A stretch of 64,000 nucleotides of DNA from an uncultured Blautia sp. (GCA_900540785.1 UQHF01000022.1:1-64000), one strand, 5' to 3'; positions 40,482-49,539 are shown, numbered from the stretch's first letter. Notes: generated by a model not told the origin, from the letters alone. Made by a program: numbers and translations.

Positions 40482-41243
40482 ATGAATCCGATTTGTATAA
40501 GAAATTTAGTACTCGGGGAAGGCAGACCAAAAATCTGCGTCCCCATTGTAGGAAAAACAAGAATGGACATTCTCGCAGAGGCAAGCAGCTTTTCTGCTAT
40601 GCCGGTGGATATTGTAGAATGGCGGGCTGACTGGTATGCAGACGTATCATCTGTAGAAAAAGTCATCGAAACTGCCAAACGCCTCAGAGACACTCTGGGG
40701 AACATCCCCCTTCTTTTTACTTTCCGCACTGCAAACGAAGGAGGAGAAAAAGCAATTGCACCGGAGGCATATAAGGCTCTGAATCTTGCCGTTATAAAAA
40801 GCGGTTTCGCAGATCTTGTAGATGTTGAAGTTTTTCTGGGCGATTCCCTTGTAACGGAAATCATCCAGGCAGCTCATAGCTTCGGAGTAAAGGTCATTGC
40901 ATCTAATCATGACTTCAACAAAACGCCGGATAAGGACGAAATTATCCGACGTTTAATAAAGATGCAGGATTTAGGAGCTGATATACCTAAAATTGCAGTT
41001 ATGCCCAACTCCCGCGAGGATGTTCTGACTCTGCTCGCTGCAACTCTGGAAATGACAGAGCAGTATGCAGACAGACCTGTTATTACCATGTCAATGGCTG
41101 GAACCGGTGTTATCAGTCGGCTTTCCGGTGAAACCTTCGGTTCTGCTTTGACCTTTGGCGCAGCCTCCAAAGCCTCTGCTCCCGGGCAGATCAGTGTGGA
41201 AAAGCTGCATCAAATTTTAAGCATTATCCACGAAAGCCTGTAA
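40482..41243 (+). CDS. aroD: 3-dehydroquinate dehydratase, type I
   Basis: Interconverts 3-dehydroquinate and 3-dehydroshikimate through a Schiff base. 253 residues, TIM barrel. The catalytic His is in SNHDFNKTP, the Schiff-base Lys in DIPKIAVMP, and DIVEWRADW contains conserved substrate-binding residues. The ribosome site is AGAGG. In E. coli ydiB and aroD are also neighbours. Confidence 0.95.
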   Translation: MNPICIRNLVLGEGRPKICVPIVGKTRMDILAEASSFSAMPVDIVEWRADWYADVSSVEKVIETAKRLRDTLGNIPLLFTFRTANEGGEKAIAPEAYKALNLAVIKSGFADLVDVEVFLGDSLVTEIIQAAHSFGVKVIASNHDFNKTPDKDEIIRRLIKMQDLGADIPKIAVMPNSREDVLTLLAATLEMTEQYADRPVITMSMAGTGVISRLSGETFGSALTFGAASKASAPGQISVEKLHQILSIIHESL

Positions 41244-41273
41244 TTGCCTTGTGCATACAGAAATAAATCCCAT

Positions 41274-41308
41274 AAAAACAGCCCCTGGATTTCCAGAGGG
41301 CTGTTTTC
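41274..41308. terminator. Bidirectional terminator after aroD
   Basis: AAAACAGCCCCTGGA pairs with TCCAGAGGGCTGTTTT around a 2-3 base loop, between convergent aroD and the MFS gene. Confidence 0.85.
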
Positions 41309-41318
41309 AATAGTATAT

Positions 41319-42521
41319 TTATCTTTCTTCTTTCTTATGATTTCTTTTCACATAAATTGCCAGAAGAATCCCTGCAACAGTAATTCCCATATTTAAAAGC
41401 AGGATCATTCTGGGGGCCTGCGCTCCGCCGATTTTTGTAAGATACCCGGCTAATGAAATCACTGTATAATTCGCTATGCTGGATGCGATCATCACCAGCG
41501 AGGTCGCCGTTCCCTTACTGTCCGGAAAAAACTCTGCCGTAATGGAAACAGCCAGCTGAAGCACTCCTCCTGCTCCTGCATATCCAATAACAAAACCGCC
41601 AAGCAGACAGATAAACGGTGTCTGTATCATGTAACACATCAGAAGCATCACGGCTGCCACAGAGGGATACAAAATCAGAATATCACATTCCTTTACCCCC
41701 TTTTTTATCAGAAAAGAAGTTGTCAGAATTGCTGTCGCAATTCCCAACGCATACAGACTTTGAATACCTGATGGATCTGCCATACCATAAATCCGCCCCA
41801 GTTCCTGATTACAGTTCAGCCATAGCATAAAAGTAGAGGAACTTGTAAAACCGATCAGGATAGCCGCCAAAGATACCTTTGTAATTCCTGACTTTCTTTT
41901 TGTTTTCTTTTCCGATACGTTCTTTTTTTTCTCCGGGAACGGAAGAAAGAAAATCAAAATTCCATCAAACAGGATCACAGCTCCTGATACAAGAAATATC
42001 GTTGTATAAGGAAGATTTTCTGCCGCTACAAACCCAATCAGAAACGGAAGAACAAACTGACTGACACAGATTGAAAATTTTGTAAATAAGTTTGCCACTG
42101 ACGCACTGTCTTCATATATTTCCATGCACGTTGGACTGACACATGTATCAAGAAAAGAGTTTGCCACTCCTCCAATTATCGCAAAACAATAAGCAATCTG
42201 CATAGATGGCGCAAAAGCAATTCCCAGAAAAAAAGCAGCATAACAAAGAACACCTATGATTCCGCTTAATTTTCTTCCAAATCGATCCGAAAGAGGACCT
42301 GCCAGGGGAAGGGAAATCAATCTTCCCAACCCCAGCGCAGCTATCACCGCCACTACCATGCTTACATCAACACTTCCTCCACTGAGTCTTTCCGCTCCCC
42401 ACGCCAAAGCAAATTCCGGTTTATACTGTCCGAGGATCGAAGAACCAATGCCGTGTATAGAATACGTAAAATACAAAGCCAGCGAAGTAATAATTAACTT
42501 TTTGCTTCTCTTTTTTTCCAT
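41319..42521 (-). CDS. MFS transporter, YdiN-like
   Basis: 400 residues, 12 predicted helices. The loop 2-3 motif A is GPLSDRFGRKLSG. The segment YFTYSIHGIGSSILGQYKPE and the DVSMVVAVIAALGLGR stretch resemble E. coli YdiN, whose gene neighbours ydiB-aroD. It probably imports shikimate, quinate or a related acid (inference). It is the last gene of the minus-strand operon with the second ene-reductase and the isomerase-fold protein, facing the LysR gene's control region. Confidence 0.85.
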   Translation of the reverse strand: MEKKRSKKLIITSLALYFTYSIHGIGSSILGQYKPEFALAWGAERLSGGSVDVSMVVAVIAALGLGRLISLPLAGPLSDRFGRKLSGIIGVLCYAAFFLGIAFAPSMQIAYCFAIIGGVANSFLDTCVSPTCMEIYEDSASVANLFTKFSICVSQFVLPFLIGFVAAENLPYTTIFLVSGAVILFDGILIFFLPFPEKKKNVSEKKTKRKSGITKVSLAAILIGFTSSSTFMLWLNCNQELGRIYGMADPSGIQSLYALGIATAILTTSFLIKKGVKECDILILYPSVAAVMLLMCYMIQTPFICLLGGFVIGYAGAGGVLQLAVSITAEFFPDSKGTATSLVMIASSIANYTVISLAGYLTKIGGAQAPRMILLLNMGITVAGILLAIYVKRNHKKEER

Positions 42522-42542
42522 ATCATATTCTCCCGAACTGTT

Positions 42543-44468
42543 TTAAATCACAGAAGCGATCCTGTAGGCTTCTTCTGTTGCATCAAGAGCCCTTCGTGCC
42601 TTTACCGCATCACCGATCACATACGTCTCAGGAGCAAGCTTCTCCAGATTATCTGCAAAAGGATTATAATTTTTATATCCCATAGACAGAACGACAGAAT
42701 CAAATCCTCTAAGCTGATGATGCACTCCATCTGATGACTCATACTCAACACCATCAGGATAAAAGCGGCACACCTTAGCTCCTGTGATCTTTTTTATACC
42801 ATATTCTTCAAAATTTCTCATAAGATAGACCTTATGCTCATGAATCACATCTGCGCCAATTTCATCACGAAATTCAATTACTGTAACATCATGATTTTGC
42901 TCTCCCAAAAAATCCGCCGTTTCACAGCCAACCATTCCGCCTCCGGCAACAAGTACTTTTTTGCCGGCACCTCTTTTTCCCTCCAAAAGATCAGAACCAT
43001 GTATGATTGCCGGATTCTCAATTCCTTCAATCGGAAGCAGCAGCGTCCGTGAGCCAGTAGCCACAATTACTACATCTGGCTTTTCTTCACGGATAAACTC
43101 CTCTGTTACTTCATGATTCACTTTTATTTTTACACCATCCTTTTCACAGCGTGCAATATAGCTTCTCACCATATTAGTAATATCGCCTTTTCCCGGAGGA
43201 TAAGCTGCCAGGCGCATATTTCCGCCTGGAACAGCGCCCGCTTCATAGACACTCACCTCATGTCCTCTTTCCCTTGCTACGAATGCTGCACACAATCCGG
43301 CTACTCCAGCCCCAATTACCATTACCTTTTTCTTTTTTGGGGCTGATTCTATTTTCTCCGACTCGTGACCCAAAAATGGATTTACCAGGCAGCAGATCGG
43401 TTTTCCTGCATACATATTTGCAACACATCCCTGAAGACAGGCAATACAGGGAAGCATTTCCTCCAGCCTTCCCTCTTCCGCCTTACGCGGCATATGAGGA
43501 TCTGCAAGACTCTGTCTTCCAAATGCCACAAGATCTGAACGCCCCTCACGCACCATTAATTCCGCAAATTGAGGTTCTGTATAACGTCCTACAGTAATGA
43601 CCGGAACAGAAACAGCTCTTTTGATTTCTTCTGCCATAGTTGCCGAAAAGCCTCCGTGCACAGCCGTAGGCGCCCACATATATTCGTCTTTAATATGAAC
43701 CGCCCTTGATACATGAAGCGCATCTACACCGCAATCTTCCAAATATGCCGCGATCGCTGCGCTGTCATGAACATCAAGCCCTCCCAGAACTTCATCAGAA
43801 CTGTTAATCCTTGCCAGGATTGCAATTTTTCCTTCCGTTGTTTTTCTTATTTCTTCCAGAATCATTCTGGAAAAGCGGAGTCTGTTTTCAAAGCTTCCTC
43901 CAAATTCATCCACCCTTTTATTTGTTCGCGGAGACAAAAATGTACTTACAAGATAGCCGTGTGCCATATGAACCTCAACTGCATCAACTCCCGCTTTCAT
44001 GGCTCTTCTTGCTGCCTGTCCGTACCCACGGATCATTTCGTATACTTCTTCTGTTGAAAGTTCACGGGGAATATCCCTTCCAAACTCCGAAGGAATGCTT
44101 GTTGCCGCAGTAATCGGCGCTCCTGCATTCTTTGCATTTCCTTCCGGTCCTGCATTTTGGAGCTGTACAGAAACCTTTGCTCCCTCTTCATGACATGCCT
44201 CCACCACTCTGCGAAAGCTTTCGATTGTGGTATCGTCATAGAGACAGGGCTTTCTGGGACCTCCCTTAGCTCCTTCATGTACTACGGTAGCTTCAATTGT
44301 AATTAATCCAAACCCGCCTTTTGCCCTCTCTCTGTAGTATGCTACAGACTGGTCACTCATACTTCCATCTGTGTTTGCGAAATTATTTCCCATAGGAGGA
44401 ACCACAAAACGATTTTTTACTGTCATGGGACCGATTTTAATCGGCTGAAACATTGCTCGAAATTTCAT
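42543..44468 (-). CDS. Old Yellow Enzyme-type NADH:flavin oxidoreductase, copy 2
   Basis: 641 residues. FMN barrel with VPPMGNNFAN, AVEVHMAHGYLVSTFLSPR and FGRQSLADP. The Fe-S motif is CIACLQGCVAN plus a later Cys. FAD/NADH domains have VMVIGAGVAGLCAA and VLVAGGGMVGCE. I start at 44468 because AAGGAAGG precedes this ATG; the longer frame upstream overlaps the next gene. It has the same architecture as copy 1 but is clearly diverged, so the two may act on different intermediates. It is followed by the MFS carrier gene. Confidence 0.88.
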   Translation of the reverse strand: MKFRAMFQPIKIGPMTVKNRFVVPPMGNNFANTDGSMSDQSVAYYRERAKGGFGLITIEATVVHEGAKGGPRKPCLYDDTTIESFRRVVEACHEEGAKVSVQLQNAGPEGNAKNAGAPITAATSIPSEFGRDIPRELSTEEVYEMIRGYGQAARRAMKAGVDAVEVHMAHGYLVSTFLSPRTNKRVDEFGGSFENRLRFSRMILEEIRKTTEGKIAILARINSSDEVLGGLDVHDSAAIAAYLEDCGVDALHVSRAVHIKDEYMWAPTAVHGGFSATMAEEIKRAVSVPVITVGRYTEPQFAELMVREGRSDLVAFGRQSLADPHMPRKAEEGRLEEMLPCIACLQGCVANMYAGKPICCLVNPFLGHESEKIESAPKKKKVMVIGAGVAGLCAAFVARERGHEVSVYEAGAVPGGNMRLAAYPPGKGDITNMVRSYIARCEKDGVKIKVNHEVTEEFIREEKPDVVIVATGSRTLLLPIEGIENPAIIHGSDLLEGKRGAGKKVLVAGGGMVGCETADFLGEQNHDVTVIEFRDEIGADVIHEHKVYLMRNFEEYGIKKITGAKVCRFYPDGVEYESSDGVHHQLRGFDSVVLSMGYKNYNPFADNLEKLAPETYVIGDAVKARRALDATEEAYRIASVI

Positions 44469-44481
44469 ATATCCTTCCTTT

Positions 44482-45321
44482 CTAAAGTACCTCTGGCCAT
44501 ACTTCTTCCAGCACTTTTTTTGTATTTTCGTAAGTATGTTTTGCTGCAGTTTCAATTCCACCTGCCAAAATTGAATCACTGATGACCTCTACTCCTATTA
44601 CTTTTGGACACACTCCTTTTTCCCGTATCATCTTTATAAAAGGAGCAGTGATGCCTATTCCTGTTCCAGGTGCAAGACGGTCATGCATAGATTCATCTCT
44701 CAAAATACTTGCTGCATAAGGACGCTCCCACACATCGTTGATCTGAATTGAGACAATTTTATCTGCCGGAATTCCTTCTAACACGGAAACCTCTGCCGAC
44801 TGATTCGCTCTTACCCAATGCCAAGTATCCAAAATCAGTTTCGCATTTTCGCAGTCAGCCTTTTTTACGATCTCCCATCCTCTTTTCACATCCGGTATGC
44901 CACTGTAAGGCATAGGTTCCACGCCTATAATATAAGAACCGGCTCTTTTACATAACTGACGCAATTTTTCAGCCGTATACTCTACGGAATATTTTTCCAT
45001 AAGGCCACAATTAATATGCTTTACGTTAAATAATTCACACATATGAAAGCACATCTGTTCCTTATACTTCTGTTCGTATGTTCTGTTCTCTTCAGCCCAC
45101 TGAACGATATACTCCACCTCAGTAACCTTCATATGATATTTTTCCAGAATATCCAGCAAATCCTGATCGAAAAGACCTTCGTTTAAAGCATCTACATAAG
45201 TTTCCGCCCTAAGTCCAATTCCTTCATACCCTGCTTCCTTCGCGGCTTTTACTCTGTCCTCAAAGCGACACTTGTCTCCCAATGTCCAGGAGCTTACTGT
45301 AATAGGATATTTTTCTGACAT
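44482..45321 (-). CDS. Sugar phosphate isomerase/epimerase-fold (AP_endonuc_2) protein
   Basis: 279 residues, xylose-isomerase-like TIM barrel. Metal-binding positions are visible as Glu in GVEPMPYSG, Asp/His in LILDTWHW, and QINDVWER, with a final Glu in IGVEVIS. Relatives include 3-dehydroshikimate dehydratases and inosose or ketose isomerases. Given the neighbouring quinate/shikimate genes, a cyclitol- or shikimate-type substrate is likely, but protocatechuate formation is not certain. It is the first gene of the minus-strand operon, 13 bases before the ene-reductase. Confidence 0.82.
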   Translation of the reverse strand: MSEKYPITVSSWTLGDKCRFEDRVKAAKEAGYEGIGLRAETYVDALNEGLFDQDLLDILEKYHMKVTEVEYIVQWAEENRTYEQKYKEQMCFHMCELFNVKHINCGLMEKYSVEYTAEKLRQLCKRAGSYIIGVEPMPYSGIPDVKRGWEIVKKADCENAKLILDTWHWVRANQSAEVSVLEGIPADKIVSIQINDVWERPYAASILRDESMHDRLAPGTGIGITAPFIKMIREKGVCPKVIGVEVISDSILAGGIETAAKHTYENTKKVLEEVWPEVL

Positions 45322-45386
45322 TATTTTCTCCTCCTTCTTTTCTGTTTACCTGCAAAATCAGATTTTCCCCTCATTCTGATAAAATC

Positions 45387-45458
45387 ATTATATGGCTTTG
45401 TTAAATATAAAACAAATTAATAAAATTCCATAATTCATAGATTTTATCAATAATTCAT
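45387..45458. promoter_or_regulatory. Divergent promoter region with LysR-type sites
   Basis: Minus-strand promoter TTGTTT (45410-45415), 17 bp, TATAAT (45387-45392) for the isomerase-fold operon. Two ATAATTCAT repeats at 45430-45438 and 45450-45458 are spaced 20 bp, two helical turns, as expected for regulator binding on one face. Confidence 0.55.
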
Positions 45459-45507
45459 GGTATCCTAGAATATAGAAACTAAGAAGAGCCAGGAAAGGAA
45501 CGCAATT

Positions 45508-46416
45508 ATGAATTTATATCATTTACGATACTTTGTTACGCTTGCCCATATGGAGCACTATACAAAAGCGGCCGATGTACTTGCCATCACACAGCCCAGC
45601 CTCAGCCATGCAATTTCTTCTCTGGAGACAGAGCTGGGCGTAAAATTATTTAAAAAAAACGGAAGAAATGTAATGCTTACAGACTTTGGACGAAGCTTTC
45701 TTTCCGATACGGAAGAAATCCTGAGCCACCTGGACGATTCCGTTAACAGTCTCCAGCTTGCCGGAAAAGGAGAGGGGCATATTCGTCTTGCCTTTTTAAG
45801 AACCCTGGGAACCGACTATGTTCCAAAAATCATTCGAAACTTTCTGGACGCCAACAGCGAGAAAAAAATCAGCTTTTCTCTGCACTGTGACAAAGTTATT
45901 ACTGAAGAAATTTTGAAAGGATTAAAAGAACAGAAATATGATATTGGATTTTGTTCCAGAATAAGCGATGATCCTCTTATTGATTTTTATCCTGTCGTCA
46001 AACAGGATCTTGTTGTCCTTGTTCCACCCGATCATCCCCTTGCATCCCGAACAGAAGTAGATTTAAAAGACACACTTGCGTATAAACAGATTATTTTTAA
46101 GAAAGGAAGCGGGCTTCGCCATATTATAGACCAGCTCTTTGAAAGTATTGGAGCATATCCTGATGTTTCCTATGAAATAGCAGAAGATCAGGTAGCTGCC
46201 GGTTTTGCTGCCAACGGTTTCGGCATCTGCATTGCTCCTGATCTTCCCATTATGCACTCATTAAATTTAAAACTGCTGCCCCTGGTTTCTCCAAGCTGGC
46301 AAAGAAATTTTTACATGGCATTGCTGCGGGATACATATCACGCCCCTGTAGTAGAATCCTTTCGCCAATTCGTGATCGACGAATCCCGCAAAGACCGCAA
46401 TTACAGAACAAATTGA
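45508..46416 (+). CDS. LysR-family transcriptional regulator
   Basis: 302 residues. N-terminal winged helix LRYFVTLAHMEHYTKAADVL with QPSLSHAISSLETELGVKLF. The C-terminal effector-binding domain starts about residue 90. It is divergent from the isomerase/ene-reductase/MFS operon, so it very likely controls it in response to a pathway metabolite. GGAAAGGA precedes the ATG. Confidence 0.93.
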   Translation: MNLYHLRYFVTLAHMEHYTKAADVLAITQPSLSHAISSLETELGVKLFKKNGRNVMLTDFGRSFLSDTEEILSHLDDSVNSLQLAGKGEGHIRLAFLRTLGTDYVPKIIRNFLDANSEKKISFSLHCDKVITEEILKGLKEQKYDIGFCSRISDDPLIDFYPVVKQDLVVLVPPDHPLASRTEVDLKDTLAYKQIIFKKGSGLRHIIDQLFESIGAYPDVSYEIAEDQVAAGFAANGFGICIAPDLPIMHSLNLKLLPLVSPSWQRNFYMALLRDTYHAPVVESFRQFVIDESRKDRNYRTN

Positions 46417-46439
46417 AAAAACAGCTTCTGTACAGCAGC

Positions 46440-47219
46440 TCAGATGTCCATAATTCTCTGTATCAGCTCCTCGCAGATTTCCAATTCTGTTTTTCCGTCT
46501 GTTTCAATGATAATATCTGCGGCAGCTTCATATTTTTGGCGGCGTTTTTCCATAAGTTCTGCAATAAAACCAACATTTTTATTTTCTTCCAGAAGCGGTC
46601 TGTCATGATTGTCTCTGACACGCTCCAATATTGTTTCCGGTTTTGCAGTAAGAAGAACTACCTTTCCGTTTTTTTTCATTTCTGTAACGTTCCTCTCTCT
46701 CATCGGAACTCCGCCGCCACAGGAAATCACAACATTTGTTCTTGACTGCATCTCGATCAAAAGACTGGTTTCCAGATCACGGAAATATTCTTCTCCATAT
46801 GTCTCAAATATATCAGATATACTCATTCCCTGCCTCTGGGCAATGATCTGATCCATTTCCACCACATCCATAGCAAAGGCTGCTCGTAAATATTCAGAAA
46901 TCGTACTTTTTCCTGCCCCCATAAATCCGATCAGAACAATATTATAATCAAACAGCTTTCTCGCCTGAATCTGTTTGCTGTTCTGTCTGATTCGAAAAAA
47001 CACATCTTCCACTTCTTTCTTATGTCTTTTCCCTTCCATTCTTGCGGCGAGCCATGCCTCCTGCTTTGCCTCCTGTTCTGGCTGAAGAATGGGAAGATCA
47101 TGTTCCTCCTTATACGTCATAATATCTTCTACGATCCCGTTTCTCATCAAAAGAGCAGCTAAAATAATTTCATCACATTTTTCCAGGTTCCCTCTGAGTG
47201 TTTCCAGCTGATTTGCCAT
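46440..47219 (-). CDS. Chorismate mutase-shikimate kinase fusion
   Basis: 259 residues. Residues 1-85 form an AroQ-type all-helical chorismate mutase (LETLRGNLEKCDEIILAALL, then RNGIVEDIMTYK). Residues 90-259 form a shikimate kinase with P-loop GFMGAGKST, the shikimate-binding Asp in VEMDQII, and SCGGGVPMR. I start at the ATG with GGAGG 8 bases upstream. It joins two non-consecutive steps of aromatic synthesis. It is transcribed from its own promoter toward the LysR gene. Confidence 0.9.
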   Translation of the reverse strand: MANQLETLRGNLEKCDEIILAALLMRNGIVEDIMTYKEEHDLPILQPEQEAKQEAWLAARMEGKRHKKEVEDVFFRIRQNSKQIQARKLFDYNIVLIGFMGAGKSTISEYLRAAFAMDVVEMDQIIAQRQGMSISDIFETYGEEYFRDLETSLLIEMQSRTNVVISCGGGVPMRERNVTEMKKNGKVVLLTAKPETILERVRDNHDRPLLEENKNVGFIAELMEKRRQKYEAAADIIIETDGKTELEICEELIQRIMDI

Positions 47220-47294
47220 TTTATATTCCTCCACACTTTATATGATCCATAATCCGCACTCACAACGAATTTCTGTTTTTCAAACAGTGGTTAC

Positions 47295-47332
47295 AGTATA
47301 TCATTCAGAAGGCACTTTATCAATATAAAGTG
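47295..47332 (-). promoter_or_regulatory. Promoter of the fusion gene with overlapping palindrome
   Basis: TTGATA (47318-47323), 17 bp, TATACT (47295-47300). The -35 lies inside the perfect palindrome CACTTTAT-CAAT-ATAAAGTG (47313-47332), a likely operator. A similar CACTTTATAT occurs again near the ribosome site. Confidence 0.6.
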
Positions 47333-47351
47333 TGAAACTTATCACATTTTA

Positions 47352-48005
47352 TCAAAGCTCCTCGAAATTCAACTGCATTTCCTCCTCCGGTATTTTGTCC
47401 ATACAGCTGCGGATATACGGCCATATTTCGCTGATCTTCTCCTCCGGGATTCCCCAGATAGATGCACTGGAGCCCACACAGTGCATGAACATATCCACCG
47501 GATCATACTTTTCGGGATACTCGCATATCATGCGCAGACATCCTGTAACAAAACCGTATGCAGAGGCAAAGGCAAGCTGTGAAATATTCTTTTTTTCCCA
47601 GAATGCTCCCCACATAGCTTCGTAAATTGTATAATAAAAATACGTCATATCTTTTTTTCCTGTGTAAATCGGATAATCAATACAGGTCTGACGCTGAAAA
47701 CGACGCAGTTTTTCATCCTCATGAATTTTTTTCCAGAAGATACACATAGCCAGTAAATACAGGTATCGTTCTTCTGTACAATACTGCTGTGCAATATGTT
47801 TGTAATTAATGATATACTCCCACTGTACTTCGTAGCGTATATCCTCTTTCGATGAAAAATGATAATATAAAGTGCCGCGGTTCACATGTGCGAAGCGGCA
47901 TATGTCAGAATAAGAAGTTTCATGGTATCCCTGTTCATAAAAGAGCCATTTACATACTTTTATAATTTCCCTGCGTGTAAATATTCCATTTTCGTAATGT
48001 CCCAT
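47352..48005 (-). CDS. TetR-family regulator
   Basis: 217 residues. N-terminal HTH ICRFAHVNRGTLYYHFSSKEDI is a typical TetR recognition region. The C-terminal ligand domain is rich in aromatic residues (YFYYTIYEAMWGAFW), which suits an aromatic effector. It is divergent from the corrinoid methyltransferase operon, which it probably represses. Confidence 0.9.
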   Translation of the reverse strand: MGHYENGIFTRREIIKVCKWLFYEQGYHETSYSDICRFAHVNRGTLYYHFSSKEDIRYEVQWEYIINYKHIAQQYCTEERYLYLLAMCIFWKKIHEDEKLRRFQRQTCIDYPIYTGKKDMTYFYYTIYEAMWGAFWEKKNISQLAFASAYGFVTGCLRMICEYPEKYDPVDMFMHCVGSSASIWGIPEEKISEIWPYIRSCMDKIPEEEMQLNFEEL

Positions 48006-48029
48006 TTTTATACCTCAAATGAATTTTGA

Positions 48030-48199
48030 CAAATCATCACATTTGTATGAATTTGTGCAATATATCTAATTTTTATTGACTTTTAATCGAATTATATTGT
48101 AACATATCATCAACATCATTTCAATTATGATTTTAAAATCATCTTTTCAAACAAAAAATATTAAGACTATCACATGATAATATATACTTCTGATAGTCT
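48030..48199. promoter_or_regulatory. Control region of the corrinoid operon
   Basis: Contains ACAAAT-CATCAC-ATTTGT (about 48031-48048), a TetR-style dyad. Further on, AGACTATCA (48164-48172) pairs with TGATAGTCT (48191-48199) close to the first start. A -35-like TTGACT lies near 48078. I do not see a cobalamin riboswitch. Confidence 0.45.
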
Positions 48200-48221
48200 C
48201 AAAATGTAAAGGAGGAATAGC

Positions 48222-49379
48222 ATGGAAACAAACAGTCTGTACCAGAAAAAATATGACGCTTTTCAAAAAGCTGTCAACCGTCAGGAAGGTCCTTATGTAC
48301 CTACTGCCATGACAAACAACGGCGGCGGTCTGTTCTGGGCTGGAAAAACCGCCTTCGATGTAGCAGGGGATCCTGAGGCATACGCAAAAGCCATTACCTC
48401 TTTTCTTGATGAAATGTGGGTAGACGCAAATGTTCTCTCCGGACTGACTACAACACCCCGCCGGGACAAAGTCTTTCCTACTGCTGAAAACCGCCTCGCA
48501 GCAGATGGTACTCTGACTCACCTTCAAAATCCTATGATGAAGCCGGAAGAATATGACCAGCTTATCGAAAACCCGAAAGCCTTCATCGCCAATGTCCTTC
48601 TGCCAAGAAAATATCCCTATCTCTATGAAAGCCGCGAAAAAGCAAGAGAAATTTTAAAAGTCTATGCAGAAGAGCAGGTAAACGGCTTCGTAGGACAGAT
48701 GAACTATACACATAAATATCTGACAAGGGTTTATGGTGTTTATAACTGCGTAAATATGGGATGTATGATCAATACTCCTCTTGATCACCTTTTCGATTAT
48801 TTCCGCGGATTCCGAGGCACTCTTACAGATTTGCGCCGTCATCCGGATAAAGTGCAGGCCGCACTCGACGCTATCTGGGAATACCAGAATGCCCCCAAGA
48901 CAGCGGTTCCTTATGATGCTTCTTTGGGATTCCCGTTCCAGCCATGTCACATCCCGGCATACTTAAGTCCGAAGCAATTCCGGGAACTGTACTGGCCATA
49001 CGAAAAGAAATTAATCGAATGGGTATCCGCTGCCGGCGGAAAAATATTCCTCGTTATGGAAGGTCGCTGGGAAAAGATCATGGACTGCTTCCTTGAAGTT
49101 CCAAAAGATTCCCTTGTACTTGCAGTCGATGACGACGACATTTTTAAGGTTCATGAAGTTCTCGGAGAGCACCAGATCATCTGCGGCGGTCTGAAACTCG
49201 CAGATACCCGTCTGAAAAAATTTGATGATATTAAAGACAGCATCAAGCGTGTTATTGATACCTGCGCACAGGGAGGCGGCTTTATCTTCTCCACAGACAA
49301 GGGCTTCCTGACTCCGGGCGATATTAACCCGACTTTAATTGAATGCTTTAACTTTGCACACGAATATTCAAGCAAATAA
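48222..49379 (+). CDS. UroD-family corrinoid methyltransferase (substrate-specific methyltransferase I)
   Basis: 385 residues, uroporphyrinogen-decarboxylase-like barrel as in MtaA/MtbA and O-demethylase methyltransferases. The N-terminal half carries NGGGLFWAGKTAFDVAGDP. Candidate zinc ligands are in QPCHIPAY and IICGGLKLAD. It would move a methyl group from a methoxylated compound to the Co(I) corrinoid protein encoded downstream. AAAGGAGG precedes the ATG. The substrate is not determinable, but context suggests plant methoxy-aromatics. Confidence 0.82.
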   Translation: METNSLYQKKYDAFQKAVNRQEGPYVPTAMTNNGGGLFWAGKTAFDVAGDPEAYAKAITSFLDEMWVDANVLSGLTTTPRRDKVFPTAENRLAADGTLTHLQNPMMKPEEYDQLIENPKAFIANVLLPRKYPYLYESREKAREILKVYAEEQVNGFVGQMNYTHKYLTRVYGVYNCVNMGCMINTPLDHLFDYFRGFRGTLTDLRRHPDKVQAALDAIWEYQNAPKTAVPYDASLGFPFQPCHIPAYLSPKQFRELYWPYEKKLIEWVSAAGGKIFLVMEGRWEKIMDCFLEVPKDSLVLAVDDDDIFKVHEVLGEHQIICGGLKLADTRLKKFDDIKDSIKRVIDTCAQGGGFIFSTDKGFLTPGDINPTLIECFNFAHEYSSK

Positions 49380-49398
49380 TCAAAAGGAGGTTTTTCAC

Positions 49399-49524
49399 AT
49401 GACAAATCAGGAATATCTGGATTCTATCGTAGCAGAACTGATGGCAGATACTGAATGGGAACTGCCCCAGGAGCTCCGCTTCTTCCTTATAACAAATCTG
49501 GAGTGGAGTCTTTTAGGACTATAA
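49399..49524 (+). CDS. 41-residue microprotein in the corrinoid operon
   Basis: MTNQEYLDSIVAEL followed by an acidic helix and a hydrophobic end (NLEWSLLGL), with a strong AAAGGAGG site 9 bases before the ATG. It lies 19 bases after the methyltransferase gene and 15 before the next gene. A frame opening at 49339 overlaps the upstream gene and is not used. No family recognised. An accessory or docking peptide is possible. Confidence 0.65.
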   Translation: MTNQEYLDSIVAELMADTEWELPQELRFFLITNLEWSLLGL

Positions 49525-49539
49525 CAAGGAGGCTGCAAA

